From positions 310,001-374,000 of the forward strand of contig CAVRXS010000005.1 of assembly GCA_963725275.1 (NCBI GenBank): a stretch of DNA of 64,000 nt, read 5' to 3'. Both the position numbers and the translations under genes were made by a program. The DNA is from Bog-756 sp963725275 (GTDB lineage Bacteria; Actinomycetota; Acidimicrobiia; Acidimicrobiales; RAAP-2). This document shows, in pieces, positions 1 through 8,026 of the stretch; the first letter of the stretch is position 1; every line of letters starts with the position of its first letter. The notes beneath the pieces were generated by a model. It was not told where the DNA came from, ran no database searches, and saw only the letters and a list, made by a program, of their open reading frames with translations.

Positions 1-687
1 GTGAGTGATCTGGACACCTCATCGACCACAGGTCTTCCGGGGGACACCACGGCGGCGGGTCCCAGCAAGGAGGCAGTCGCCGAGTTCTCTCGAGTGGCTC
101 CGAAGGAGCAACTCGGCACTGTAGCCAGCGGCCTCGACCGCAACGGAATCACTCCCATCGTGGTCGAATCCGCCGAAGAGGCGAGAACGGCTGTGCAGTC
201 GATCATCCCGGTTGGAGCCGAGGTCTACAACAACACGTCCCGAACGCTCGAAGTCATCGGGGTCGCAGAGGACATCGAACGATCCGGGCAGTTCCAGCCA
301 CTGCGCCCTCGTCTCTACCAGATGGATCGCGAGATGCAAGGTCGAGAGATGCGCCAGCTGTCCGCGTCGCCGGACTGGATCGTCGGGAGCGTCCACGCCC
401 TGACGGAGGAGGGCTCAATTCTCATAGCGTCCGCGAGCGGGAGCCAGCTCGGTCCGATCGCTTCCGGAGCGGGTCATGTTGTACTCGTTGTCGGTGCGCA
501 GAAGATTGTTCCCGATCTCACCACGGGACTACGACGCATCAACGAGTACTGTTTTCCCCTCGAAGATCGGCGGGCCAAGTTGGCCTACGGGGTTCCCAGC
601 GGGGTCAACAACGTCCTTGTCATCAACAAGGTGGTCGCACCCGGCCGGATCACTGCAATCTTGGTGAATGAACCACTTGGATTCTGA
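1..687 (+). CDS. LUD-domain (LutC/YkgG-like) protein
   Basis: A 228-residue protein of the LUD family, the fold of LutC and of the C-terminal part of LutB in bacterial lactate oxidation to pyruvate. Family-type segments are visible: VYNNTS at residues 75-80, an ASGSQLGP stretch at 144-151, and VVGAQKIV at 162-169 followed by a conserved-looking tail. No LutA or LutB partner lies downstream, so a lactate role is not supported by context; the left side is outside the window. The frame opens on a GTG at base 1, so the true start could lie further upstream, although the low-complexity first 20 residues look like a natural N-terminus. Family call is firm, substrate is unknown. Confidence 0.75.
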   Translation: MSDLDTSSTTGLPGDTTAAGPSKEAVAEFSRVAPKEQLGTVASGLDRNGITPIVVESAEEARTAVQSIIPVGAEVYNNTSRTLEVIGVAEDIERSGQFQPLRPRLYQMDREMQGREMRQLSASPDWIVGSVHALTEEGSILIASASGSQLGPIASGAGHVVLVVGAQKIVPDLTTGLRRINEYCFPLEDRRAKLAYGVPSGVNNVLVINKVVAPGRITAILVNEPLGF

Positions 688-742
688 TCCTTTGCAGTGT
701 CCGCCCGCTTTCGCGTTGTGGGTATGAAGCCTTCCCCGAGGT

Positions 743-855
743 TCAGATCGCGTTGAGCACGAGATCCGGACTCTCCATCTGGGACATGTGTCCAGTGGCC
801 GGCATCCCGGCGCCGATCAGGGACCGGCGGACCTGTCCGAATGCGGCACAGCGCT
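743..855 (-). pseudogene. C-terminal remnant of an alpha/beta hydrolase
   Basis: One minus-strand frame reads ATGHMSQMESPDLVLNAI and then stops. This closely resembles the last helix of alpha/beta hydrolases, where the catalytic His sits in a GH(M/V)xQxExP motif. Nothing upstream encodes the rest of the fold; the tautomerase gene ends there instead. I read it as the tail of a hydrolase whose body was deleted. A chance match over so short a stretch is possible. Confidence 0.35.
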
Positions 856-1301
856 CACCCTTGCTGTGTCTGCTTGGAGCTCAACTCAGCGATCTCCGCC
901 CGAGCTGCTTCGACCAGCTCGGCATTGGTGTGTGCGTGACCTGCCAGCCCCCAGCCTCCATCGACCGCTTCGGTGAGTAGGACCCACGTCCTCTTCGACA
1001 GGGAGGTGTCTCCGGCTGCAGCCATGATCAGCTCGGTGAACTGGCTCACCACCGCGAGCTGCTTGTCCCGGTCGAGCGCGCCGGCGTTGGTCAATACCTG
1101 GACCCTGACGTAGGTGGTGTCGCCATCGACGTTGGAGATGGCTCCATCGGGCAATGCATGGACGAACGCCGCAGTGTTCTGCCTGAACATCGGGATATCG
1201 GGAACCCCCTCGATGGTCATCAGCGTCCGCGCGAGGTCGGCTGCGAGCCGGTGCGGCTCGGTGAAGGTGCCCGCCGTCGCATACACGTCAATCATCGGCA
1301 C
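855..1301 (-). CDS. tautomerase/MIF-like family protein
   Basis: 148 residues. The start chosen is GTG at 1301, which gives fMet-Pro; removal of Met would expose Pro as residue 1, the catalytic base of the 4-oxalocrotonate tautomerase/MIF superfamily. The start is preceded by a GGAGAGGAG ribosome site. The N-terminal strand MPMIDVYATAG and the later YVRVQVL segment suit the beta-alpha-beta fold, and the length of about 148 fits the longer two-repeat members rather than the roughly 60-residue 4-OT subunits. It is followed by the remnant of a hydrolase and preceded by a convergently transcribed-in-the-same-direction hydrolase gene; both are minus strand and may form a small degradative set. Substrate unknown. 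Confidence 0.65.
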   Translation of the reverse strand: MPMIDVYATAGTFTEPHRLAADLARTLMTIEGVPDIPMFRQNTAAFVHALPDGAISNVDGDTTYVRVQVLTNAGALDRDKQLAVVSQFTELIMAAAGDTSLSKRTWVLLTEAVDGGWGLAGHAHTNAELVEAARAEIAELSSKQTQQG

Positions 1302-1374
1302 AGCTGTCTCCTCTCCATCCGTGTCACCGTTGTGACGCTCGAGCCCCCGACGGACTGCACCCTCCGCGCATGGG

Positions 1375-2089
1375 TCATATGGCTGCGAGCGCTTTGAGGA
1401 TCAAACCGGATGCTACGTCGGGCCGGGCGATGAAGGCGATGTGGGAGGAGTCCACAGATTCGGTCACCGCGTTCATGCGCTGAGCCATGAAGCGCTTGCA
1501 GTCGGGCGGGATCGCGTTGTCGCGCTCGGACACCAGGTACCAATTCGGAACGTCCCGCCAGCCGACCGCTGATGGCGACTCCGTGAACGCAGCAGCTGCG
1601 AGGGGGCGCTGGCTGACCGCCATCGGGCCGGCGACGTCGTCGGTCAAGTCAGCACAGAAGGTCTCGTGGAACTGCTCGATCTCGATGAACAGGTCCGGAC
1701 CACCTGCGGCTCCGGGCGCGTCGTACGGACTGGGCACGTTCGTGGACGCGAGCATCGAGGGTGGGAACGGCTCCATCACGCTGGCGCAACTCTCACCTTC
1801 GTCCAGCGCGAACGCGGACAGGAACACCAAGGCGCGGAGGTCCTTCACGCTCGGGGCTGCCTGAGAGATGACCGCGCCGCCGTACGAGTGACCGACGAGG
1901 ACGATGGGCCCGTCGATCGTGGTGGCGTAGCGCACAATGGCATCGGCATCCGACGCCAGACCGCGGAGCGGGTTCATCGGGGCCCTCACGGGCACTCCTT
2001 GTGCCTCCAAGTGCCGGATCACGTCGGCATACCCGGACCGCGTCCGCGAATGCACCGTGTACCAGCACAGCAGTCGGCCCTGTGCTCAT
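1375..2089 (-). CDS. alpha/beta hydrolase, frameshifted near 2050
   Basis: Two minus-strand frames together make one alpha/beta hydrolase of about 237 residues. The first part, starting at ATG 2089 behind a GGAGG site, reads TGPTAVLVHGAFAD, the usual first strand and oxyanion loop. After base ~2050 the reading continues one frame over with the rest, including nucleophile elbow VGHSYGGA, a C-terminal Asp region (LVSERDNAIP) and SSHIAF with the catalytic His. Deleting one G restores an uninterrupted family-like ADASGYADVI. The enzyme resembles small esterase/haloperoxidase-type hydrolases. It is divergent from a TetR gene with a 14-bp palindrome between them, so it is probably that regulator's target. 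Either a recent mutation or a sequencing indel. Confidence 0.65.
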
Positions 2090-2135
2090 CATCTGCCTCC
2101 GATCCGTCGACTCCCCGAGCAGCGACTCGCGCACT

Positions 2136-2149
2136 AGAGCGATCGCTCT
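2136..2149. promoter_or_regulatory. 14-bp palindrome, probable TetR operator
   Basis: AGAGCGATCGCTCT is a perfect palindrome lying between the divergent hydrolase (start 2089) and TetR gene (start 2187), bordered by CTAG on both sides. Position and symmetry suit a TetR dimer site. Binding is inferred. Confidence 0.5.
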
Positions 2150-2186
2150 GCTAGTTCTAGACCATTCGCTCCAGTAGAGTCAAGAG

Positions 2187-2777
2187 GTGGCCCGCGACCG
2201 TGACACCCGGGCTGATCTCGTGCAGACGATGGCGCGGCTGATGCGCGATCAGGGGTACACGGCAACGGGGCGGGCACAGCTGCTGGCGGAGAGCGGCGTG
2301 TCCAACGGATCGCTGTACCACCACTTCCCCGGGGGCATGGAAGAACTCGCCGAGACCGCGCTGGAGGCGTCCGGTCAAGCCGTCTCTGCTGCGCTCAGCG
2401 AGGCATTGGATGGGGCACCCGACGCAGCACGCGGCCTCATCCGGTTTCTCGACATCGCCGGGGGGCCGGTTGCCGGGGAAGCCTGCCCGGGCTGCCCGGT
2501 CGCGCCGACCGCACTCGAATCACCCATCATCAGCCCACGCCTACGCGTGGCCGCGGCACGGTGCTTCGACGAATGGGAAGGTCTCATCGCGGCTCGGCTC
2601 CGGGCCGACGGATGGCCAGAGGATTCGGTCGCCGGGACAGCCTCGGCGGCGCTTGCCCTCATCGAGGGCGCGTTGCTCCTCGCCCGGGTCAGCGGACAGG
2701 CGAGTCACCTTGCGAATGCCAGACGCGCCGCGGTGGCCCTGCTTGCTGCGCCTCCCGCTGGAGACGACCAGATCTAG
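2187..2777 (+). CDS. TetR/AcrR family regulator (LmrA/YxaF-like)
   Basis: 196 residues. The N-terminal HTH is typical of TetR: residues 1-50 include AESGVSNGSLYHHFPGG, the recognition-helix region with the YHHF signature. The C-terminal ligand domain contains a GEACPGCPVAPTALE segment, a Cys-rich loop seen in LmrA/YxaF-type regulators. Start is GTG at 2187; a TAGAGT -10-like hexamer ends 7 bases before it, suggesting a leaderless message. It is divergent from the frameshifted alpha/beta hydrolase and shares the palindromic intergenic region, so autoregulation plus control of the hydrolase is the simplest reading. Ligand unknown. Confidence 0.8.
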   Translation: MARDRDTRADLVQTMARLMRDQGYTATGRAQLLAESGVSNGSLYHHFPGGMEELAETALEASGQAVSAALSEALDGAPDAARGLIRFLDIAGGPVAGEACPGCPVAPTALESPIISPRLRVAAARCFDEWEGLIAARLRADGWPEDSVAGTASAALALIEGALLLARVSGQASHLANARRAAVALLAAPPAGDDQI

Positions 2778-2844
2778 GGCCACGATGTGCTCGGGCTCAC
2801 GCACAGCCGAACGGAACCGGTCCCCACCTGTTGCAGCTATGCCG

Positions 2845-3399
2845 CTAGACGCGAAGTCGGCTCTCGAGCTCGGTCCTGTCGAACAGCACCCTGGAATCGA
2901 GCGGAGCGCCGTTCAGCCAGGCAGCGGGGGTCCCCTGTGGATCCTGCGCTTGGTAGACAGCTTCACGCCCGAGCACCCACTTCTCATATCGGGCCGTTCG
3001 AACACCCGAGACGAAGTCCGCAGCGGCGAGTCCTACCTGCGCACCGAGTCGTAGGAGATCCTCGATCGTGAAACCTCCGGTTCCCTCAGGGGGTTGTTCT
3101 GCAAACAGCGTGCGGCGGAGTTCGTCGAAGCTTCCGGCCTCTGCGGCGAGTGCGAGCGCGTTGGCTGCCCGGACCGACTCCGGCCCCAGGAAGCAGCGCA
3201 TGCGGTATTCGACGGCGAGCTTTCCGGCATCCACGGCAGCCGTGATGAGCGGTCCGTTGAGCTCTTCGAACTGTCGACAGTACGGGCACTGTGGATCCTC
3301 GAAGATCACCATGCCCGCGCCCGCGGTGGTGTCGCCGACGACGACGCCGCCCTCGGGGGTATGGCCGGAGGGCGTGGCTATTGGATCAGTCGGGTTCAT
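2845..3399 (-). CDS. DsbA-family thioredoxin-fold protein
   Basis: 184 residues from ATG 3399, chosen because GGAGAG lies just upstream (an in-frame GTG at 3411 lies at the ribosome site itself). The core reads FEDPQCPYCRQFEE, with the redox pair CPYC at residues 38-41, followed by a helical insertion and the TPAAWLNG cis-Pro loop near residue 158. This is the FrnE/DsbA-like thiol oxidoreductase group. No signal peptide or membrane segment is visible, so it is probably cytoplasmic. It sits 31 bases downstream of an Ohr gene on the same strand, giving a two-gene thiol/peroxide stress unit. Confidence 0.8.
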   Translation of the reverse strand: MNPTDPIATPSGHTPEGGVVVGDTTAGAGMVIFEDPQCPYCRQFEELNGPLITAAVDAGKLAVEYRMRCFLGPESVRAANALALAAEAGSFDELRRTLFAEQPPEGTGGFTIEDLLRLGAQVGLAAADFVSGVRTARYEKWVLGREAVYQAQDPQGTPAAWLNGAPLDSRVLFDRTELESRLRV

Positions 3400-3430
3400 T
3401 GTTCTCTCCACGTCATCGGGGCCGGAAGAG

Positions 3431-3889
3431 TCAGCCCTCTCCAGCCGCCGCCGTCGGGACCGAGTGGCCGTTGGCCGTGAGGGTCACGTCCACGTTGCCG
3501 CGGGTTGCGTTGGAGTAGGGGCACACCTCATGTGCTGCGGCGACGATCGACATGGCGCGCTCGGGGTCGCTTATTCCAGGTAGCGAGACGTCCAGCCCGA
3601 CAGCCACAGTGAATCCGCGGTCCTCGGTGGTGATCAGGCTCACCTCCGAATCGATGGCAACGTCCCCGAGTTCAACGTGCTCCCGACGCCCGACAACGCC
3701 GAGCGCCCCCTCGAAACAGGCGGCGTAGCCGACGGCGAAGAGCTGCTCAGGGTTCGTACCTCCCCCCTCACCACCCATCTCTGTGGGAGTCCGCAGCTGG
3801 ACATCCAATGCCCCGTCGCTCGTCACACCGTGACCCTGGACCCGGCCACCCACCACATGGGCCCGGGCCGTGTACAGCGATTTGGCCAT
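3431..3889 (-). CDS. ohr: organic hydroperoxide resistance protein, Ohr/OsmC family
   Basis: 152 residues, usual Ohr length. The two catalytic cysteines are in place: C58 in NPEQLFAVGYAACF and C123 in VCPYSNATR. Ohr enzymes reduce organic hydroperoxides using dihydrolipoamide-type thiols. Start ATG 3889 follows GAGAGGAG. The gene is first of a probable operon with the DsbA-like protein downstream. No adjacent MarR-type OhrR is seen, so regulation is unclear. Ohr is preferred over OsmC because of the position of the cysteines and the overall sequence pattern. Confidence 0.88.
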   Translation of the reverse strand: MAKSLYTARAHVVGGRVQGHGVTSDGALDVQLRTPTEMGGEGGGTNPEQLFAVGYAACFEGALGVVGRREHVELGDVAIDSEVSLITTEDRGFTVAVGLDVSLPGISDPERAMSIVAAAHEVCPYSNATRGNVDVTLTANGHSVPTAAAGEG

Positions 3890-4021
3890 TGTCGACTCCT
3901 CTCGAGCGTCCTGTAGTTGCGACGTTAATCTCCTTGCGTCTCGCCAACTCCAGGTGGCATGGCGACGGTGGGGCCCTCCGGCACCCCGGCGCCGTGGTCA
4001 GCATCGATGACCAGGGAGGGA

Positions 4022-4372
4022 CTAGTTCTTGCCGCGGGCCTCTTTGGCGTAGCGGGCCGCCATCTGACGAGAGAATCCCCAGGCTCTGCCCACGTCACCG
4101 ATCGTCATGCCCTGATCGAGTCCGACTCGGATGAGGGCGATACGCGATCGATGGCGGGCGTGCTCGAAGTCGTCGAGAGCCTCGTTGAGCTCGCCTCGGG
4201 CATCTCCGACCTTTGCTGCCGTGACAGCCGGAACCACGTCGACTCCGTGCTCGAGACTGCGTCGTGCGCCGCGGTATGCGGCTTCGTTCGCTCGCAGCGC
4301 TTCACGTAAGCGCTTTGCTGCGGCCAATGCAGCGTCAACAGCGTCAACAGCAGTTTGATATTGCGGATCCAT
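4022..4372 (-). CDS. hypothetical protein with C-terminal helix-turn-helix
   Basis: About 116 residues. The first two-thirds is helical and Ala/Arg/Glu rich, likely coiled coil (AAAKRLREALRANEAAYRGA). The C-terminal 30 residues, GMTIGDVGRAWGFSRQMAAR, look like a resolvase/sigma-70-like HTH that recognises DNA or acts in a small regulator. ATG 4372 is preferred over a TTG two codons earlier. No recognisable family beyond the HTH. It stands alone, with about 130 bases before the Ohr gene and 250 bases of gene-free sequence upstream in which I see no clear signal. Confidence 0.55.
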   Translation of the reverse strand: MDPQYQTAVDAVDAALAAAKRLREALRANEAAYRGARRSLEHGVDVVPAVTAAKVGDARGELNEALDDFEHARHRSRIALIRVGLDQGMTIGDVGRAWGFSRQMAARYAKEARGKN

Positions 4373-4622
4373 CTTCAACCGGACGACGCACAGAAGGCTG
4401 GTTCCATGGTCGCAAAATTACTCCCGCCAGCTCGGGGGAGAGTGCATGGGAGCGCTGTCCACCGAAACCCGCGTTCAGCGAGCACCCGACCGCGCCTCCG
4501 ATCCGTGGTCACGGGTCCAAACTGCGGAAAGCGAGGCGTGCTCGAATCGGGCCATCACGCAGGGCACAGCCAACGAGACCCTCTCGTGAACTCTGTCCTA
4601 CCATTCCCTTGCGGGTTCATTC

Positions 4623-5678
4623 ATGGAAAAGGCGATGCCGATGAGAAGACGTTGGGTGCTGACGCTGTCGCTGGTACTCGTTGCAGTTGCGGTTGCCATC
4701 GGTGCGGTCCTCCTCTCGGGTACCTCCGCACCGTCGCCGTCATCGACGAACGGGGAGAATTCAGCTGCGGTTCCACGAATCATCATCGACTCCGACCTGT
4801 CCCTCTGGTGGGATGACGTCACCGCCATCGGCATGGCGAACATCCTGGAGCAGCGAGGCACAATACGGATACTTGGAGTCATGTCGGACATTCGGAACCC
4901 AGTGGCGGTGGCCGCCATGGATGCGATTGACACCGCCTACGGGCATCCGGACATCCCACTGGGTGCAGTCGCCGACAGTGGCGCCGACACAGCACCGCAT
5001 GGCTACAGCAATGACCTCGTCGACAAGCTTCCCCACTCCGTCCGTTCGAGTAGCGGTGTCCCGGGAGCGGTGGACCTGTATCGCCGCCTTCTGGCGAGCC
5101 AACCGGACCAGAGCGTCACCATTGTCGCAATTGGTGCCTATACGAACCTTGCCGGGTTGCTCCGTTCGCAGCCCGGACAGGGCAGCTCGCTCGAAGGACG
5201 CGCACTGGTCCAAGCGAAGGTAAAGCGTCTGGTGATCGAGGATGGCCTGTTTCCCAATGGTGCCCCAGCCGTCACCAACCAGAAACTGGACACAGCTTCG
5301 GCGAGTTACGTCGTGAGCGGTACCGAGTGGCCCACCCCGATCGCATGGGTCGACGGCTTCGCCGGGACCCAGACAAAGGTCGGGGGAGGGCTTTGTACAT
5401 CGGTGCGGCCCGACAATCCCATGCGAATCGTGTATCAGTGGGAGTTCGGGTGTGGCCCGCCTGGCGACGGAGACTGGGATGGCCCGACCCTCCTCTATGC
5501 GATCGGGGGCACGCAGGGCATCTTCTCGGAGCTGGGCCAAGGCGGTGCGGCCTATGTCAACACTCAAGGCGGGCTGTCGTGGCGGACCGATCCCAGCCGT
5601 CCTCACGATCTCTACGTCCACGTCGCCGACCAAGAGGCATTGAACCAGAAGATCGACGCTCTTCTCGTGGCGAACTGA
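4623..5678 (+). CDS. exported nucleoside hydrolase-like protein
   Basis: 351 residues. Residues 10-31 form a hydrophobic export segment after an Arg-rich start (MRRRWVL), so the protein is secreted or anchored. The mature part begins with IIIDSDLSLWWDDVTAIG, aligning with the Ca-binding DTDxGxDxDD loop of inosine/uridine-type nucleoside hydrolases; D56, D58, D64 and D65 are kept but the middle Gly and one Asp position are Ser and Trp. Later VTIVAIGAYTNLAGLL (around 165-180) matches the family GPLTNIA strand. The C-terminal region lacks an obvious catalytic His. Three ATGs lie within the first seven codons; GGAAAAGG upstream of the third makes 4635 or 4641 plausible too. Neighbours give no clue to substrate. 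Confidence 0.65.
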   Translation: MEKAMPMRRRWVLTLSLVLVAVAVAIGAVLLSGTSAPSPSSTNGENSAAVPRIIIDSDLSLWWDDVTAIGMANILEQRGTIRILGVMSDIRNPVAVAAMDAIDTAYGHPDIPLGAVADSGADTAPHGYSNDLVDKLPHSVRSSSGVPGAVDLYRRLLASQPDQSVTIVAIGAYTNLAGLLRSQPGQGSSLEGRALVQAKVKRLVIEDGLFPNGAPAVTNQKLDTASASYVVSGTEWPTPIAWVDGFAGTQTKVGGGLCTSVRPDNPMRIVYQWEFGCGPPGDGDWDGPTLLYAIGGTQGIFSELGQGGAAYVNTQGGLSWRTDPSRPHDLYVHVADQEALNQKIDALLVAN

Positions 5679-5795
5679 CCGAGTTCGTGTGGTCCACAGC
5701 CCCACTCGGAGCCCGCGAGGAGTTGGATGTCGATTTTGCCGCACGTCATTCGTCACATCAGTGACAAGATTCCACTACTCGGAAGGATGACGACC

Positions 5796-6182
5796 ATGCG
5801 CTACACCCTCCTGCTCCATTACCCCGAGCAGACCGCCGAAGAGCTCGGCCCCGAGGCGCTCGCCGAGGGGATGCGTGCGTTCCAGGCCTATGCGAAAGCG
5901 CTGGACGACGCCGGCGTGCTCGAAAGCGCCGAAGTCCTGCAGCAGTCGGAGGCAACGACCACGGTGACGCTGGCGGGCGGCGAGCTGATCGTTCAGGACG
6001 GCCCGTTCGCCGACACGAAGGAGCAGCTCGGCGGGACCTTCGTGATCGACGTCCCTGACCTCGATGCCGCGATGGCGTGGGCTGCCAAGGCGCCGTCGGC
6101 GTCGTGGGGTCACGTCGAGATCCGACCCTCGGCGACCCGCTATGTGAATGGCGCGTGGCAGGGTGCACAGCCGGTGACATGA
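5796..6182 (+). CDS. YCII-related (DGPF) domain protein
   Basis: 128 residues from ATG 5796, which has GGAAGG nine bases upstream; an earlier ATG at 5787 is too close to that site. The sequence carries the YCII/DGPF pattern: MRYTLLLHYPEQ at the start, then IVQDGPFADTKEQLGG around residues 66-82, the DGPF motif. These small dimeric alpha/beta barrel proteins have no fixed function but are characteristically encoded beside ECF sigma factors. Here the stop overlaps the sigma gene start by 4 bases (ATGA), indicating translational coupling and a shared role. Confidence 0.85.
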   Translation: MRYTLLLHYPEQTAEELGPEALAEGMRAFQAYAKALDDAGVLESAEVLQQSEATTTVTLAGGELIVQDGPFADTKEQLGGTFVIDVPDLDAAMAWAAKAPSASWGHVEIRPSATRYVNGAWQGAQPVT

Positions 6183-7189
6183 CCGAGCGCGATGCGTTCA
6201 CGGTCGCCGAGCGCACAGCACGGGCCTCATACGGTCGGCTGGTGGCGCTGCTCGCGGCATGGACCCATGATCTGGCACTCGCCGAGGACGCCCTCGGCGA
6301 TGCCTTCGAGCGGGCAATGCGCACCTGGCCCGCGGGTGGCATTCCCCACAATCCGGAGGGGTGGCTCCTCACAGTGGCTCGCAACAGGATCCGTGACCTG
6401 CTCGGTTCGGCAGCAGCGCGCCGGTATGCACCGCTCGACGATGATCTCGGCGGGGTCTTTGACGAGCCGGACCCCGAGAGGATTCCCGACAAGCGGCTCG
6501 AGCTGCTGTTCGCGTGCGCACACCCCGCGATCGATCCCCCGGTACGCACTCCGCTCATGCTCCAGGTCGTGCTCGGCTTCGACGCAACCCGCATCGCCAC
6601 CGTGTTCGCGGCGCAACCTGCCGCAATGGCGCAGCGACTGGTCCGGGCGAAGCGGCGGATCCGCGACGCCGGCATCCCGTTCCGCATACCGACCCGGAGG
6701 GAGATGCCCGCGAGACTGCCCGCCGTGCTCGAGGCGATCTACGGCGCCTACGCCATCGACTGGCTGGACCAGCACGAACACATACGCGAAACGATCGCCG
6801 ACGAGGCGCGGTGGCTCGCCGTGCTCACCGCAAGCCTGCTCGACACGGAACCGGAAGCATGGGGGCTTGCCGCGCTGCTCACGCTCGCCCAGGCGCGGGC
6901 GCCGGCGCGCGCGGGTACACCATGGCCTCCCCTGGACGAGCAGGACAGCTCACTGTGGGACCGTGCGCTCATCACCGAAGGCGAAGCGCTGCTGCGTCGA
7001 GCGCACGCGCTCGGCGCGCCACTCGGAAGGTTCCAGATCGAGGCAGCCATCCAGTCTGCCCATTGCGACCGGGCCCATACCGGAACCCTCGATCGCGCAA
7101 CCATCGTCCAGCTCTATCAAGGGCTTGTCGCAATCGCACCTACCGCCGGGGCGGTGGAAGCCCTCGCGGCACTCACGGCTCGACCGTGA
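6179..7189 (+). CDS. ECF sigma factor, ECF42-like, C-terminally shortened
   Basis: 336 residues from ATG 6179, overlapping the YCII gene by 4 bases. Region 2 is visible at about 18-80 (ALAEDALGDAFERAMRTWP, then NPEGWLLTVARNRIRDLL), and region 4 follows at 110-160. The C-terminal extension (LDEQDSSLWDRALITEGEAL, HALGAPLGRFQIEAAIQSAH) is the SnoaL-independent, helical extension of ECF42 sigma factors, which are linked to DGPF proteins and have no classical anti-sigma factor. The usual family end (ALNRAVAVAEV then ARADLLRRLGR) is missing: the protein ends at APTAGAVEALAALTARP, and the last codons overlap the convergent DUF899 gene by 17 bases. Confidence 0.8.
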   Translation: MTERDAFTVAERTARASYGRLVALLAAWTHDLALAEDALGDAFERAMRTWPAGGIPHNPEGWLLTVARNRIRDLLGSAAARRYAPLDDDLGGVFDEPDPERIPDKRLELLFACAHPAIDPPVRTPLMLQVVLGFDATRIATVFAAQPAAMAQRLVRAKRRIRDAGIPFRIPTRREMPARLPAVLEAIYGAYAIDWLDQHEHIRETIADEARWLAVLTASLLDTEPEAWGLAALLTLAQARAPARAGTPWPPLDEQDSSLWDRALITEGEALLRRAHALGAPLGRFQIEAAIQSAHCDRAHTGTLDRATIVQLYQGLVAIAPTAGAVEALAALTARP

Positions 7190-7968
7190 CGATGCGAATG
7201 GGGATCATGACGATCTCCTCTTCAGGCTCGGGGTGACAGCGCGAACTCGTCGTGCCGGCGTACCCAGGTGGGATCGGCGGGCTCGCCTTCGTCGCGGCCG
7301 CGGGGACCCGGTCGAGGATGCCGTAGTAGACCATCACGGGCTCCAGCCCCCTAGCCGTGGCCGAGTACGTGAGGTAGAGGTCTCCGCCCGACCTGGTGAA
7401 CACGAGGAACCCGGGGCCTTCCGACATGTAGTTGACCGCGTCGGTCCCGCAGTCGGCAGCGAGCCTGGCGGGGACCTGGGGCGGCTCGTCCTCGAACCAG
7501 CTGGCAACCGTCTCCTCTGCCACCGAGCGCCCGAAATCGAAATTGAAGTCGCTCTCGTAACTGGACGCCCAGGTGAAGTTCCACCCCATCCGATTGCGGT
7601 AGGGGAGAAGCCTGTCCAATGGGGCGCGTGAGACGCAGATCATGGTGACGTCCCGGGCCTTGAGGTGCTCCAGTACGCCGTTGAAGCTGTCGGCGATGGA
7701 AGAGCAGACGGGGCACCCGGCCTCATAGTCCGGGCCGAACATGAAGTTGTAGATGGCGAGCTGGGATCGCCCGTCGAAGAGCTGCGCCAGGGTGCGGGGA
7801 CCCTCGGCGGTCTGCAGGGTGTAGTCCGTCTCCAGCCGCACCCACGGCAATTCGCCGTCGCATGCGGGTGACTTCGTCGCCGCGCCGGGTGTGCTCTTTC
7901 TCGAGGTCGAGCAGCTCGTTCCGGGCCACGGTCCATTCTTCTTGGGTCACGATCTCGTGATCAGTCAT
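7173..7968 (-). CDS. DUF899 thioredoxin-like protein, frameshifted near 7855
   Basis: Two frames form one DUF899 protein of about 264 residues. The N-terminal part from ATG 7968 (GGAGAG site) gives MTDHEIVTQEEWTVARNELL, and the rest continues one frame over with LPWVRLETDYTLQ, IYNFMFGPDY, GCPVCSSIADSFNG and CVSRAPLDRLLPYRNRMGW. Removing one base restores RRELPWV, the family sequence at that point. DUF899 proteins are thioredoxin-fold proteins of unknown substrate; the CPVC pair is a likely redox site. The gene is last in a minus-strand run with DUF2182, ArsR and SRPBCC genes. Probably an indel error, otherwise a recent pseudogene. Confidence 0.75.
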
Positions 7969-8026
7969 CTCTTCTCTCTCCTTCGCTCTTGAACTGGGCG
8001 GCGTCGGTCACATCGGCGGAGCGGGT

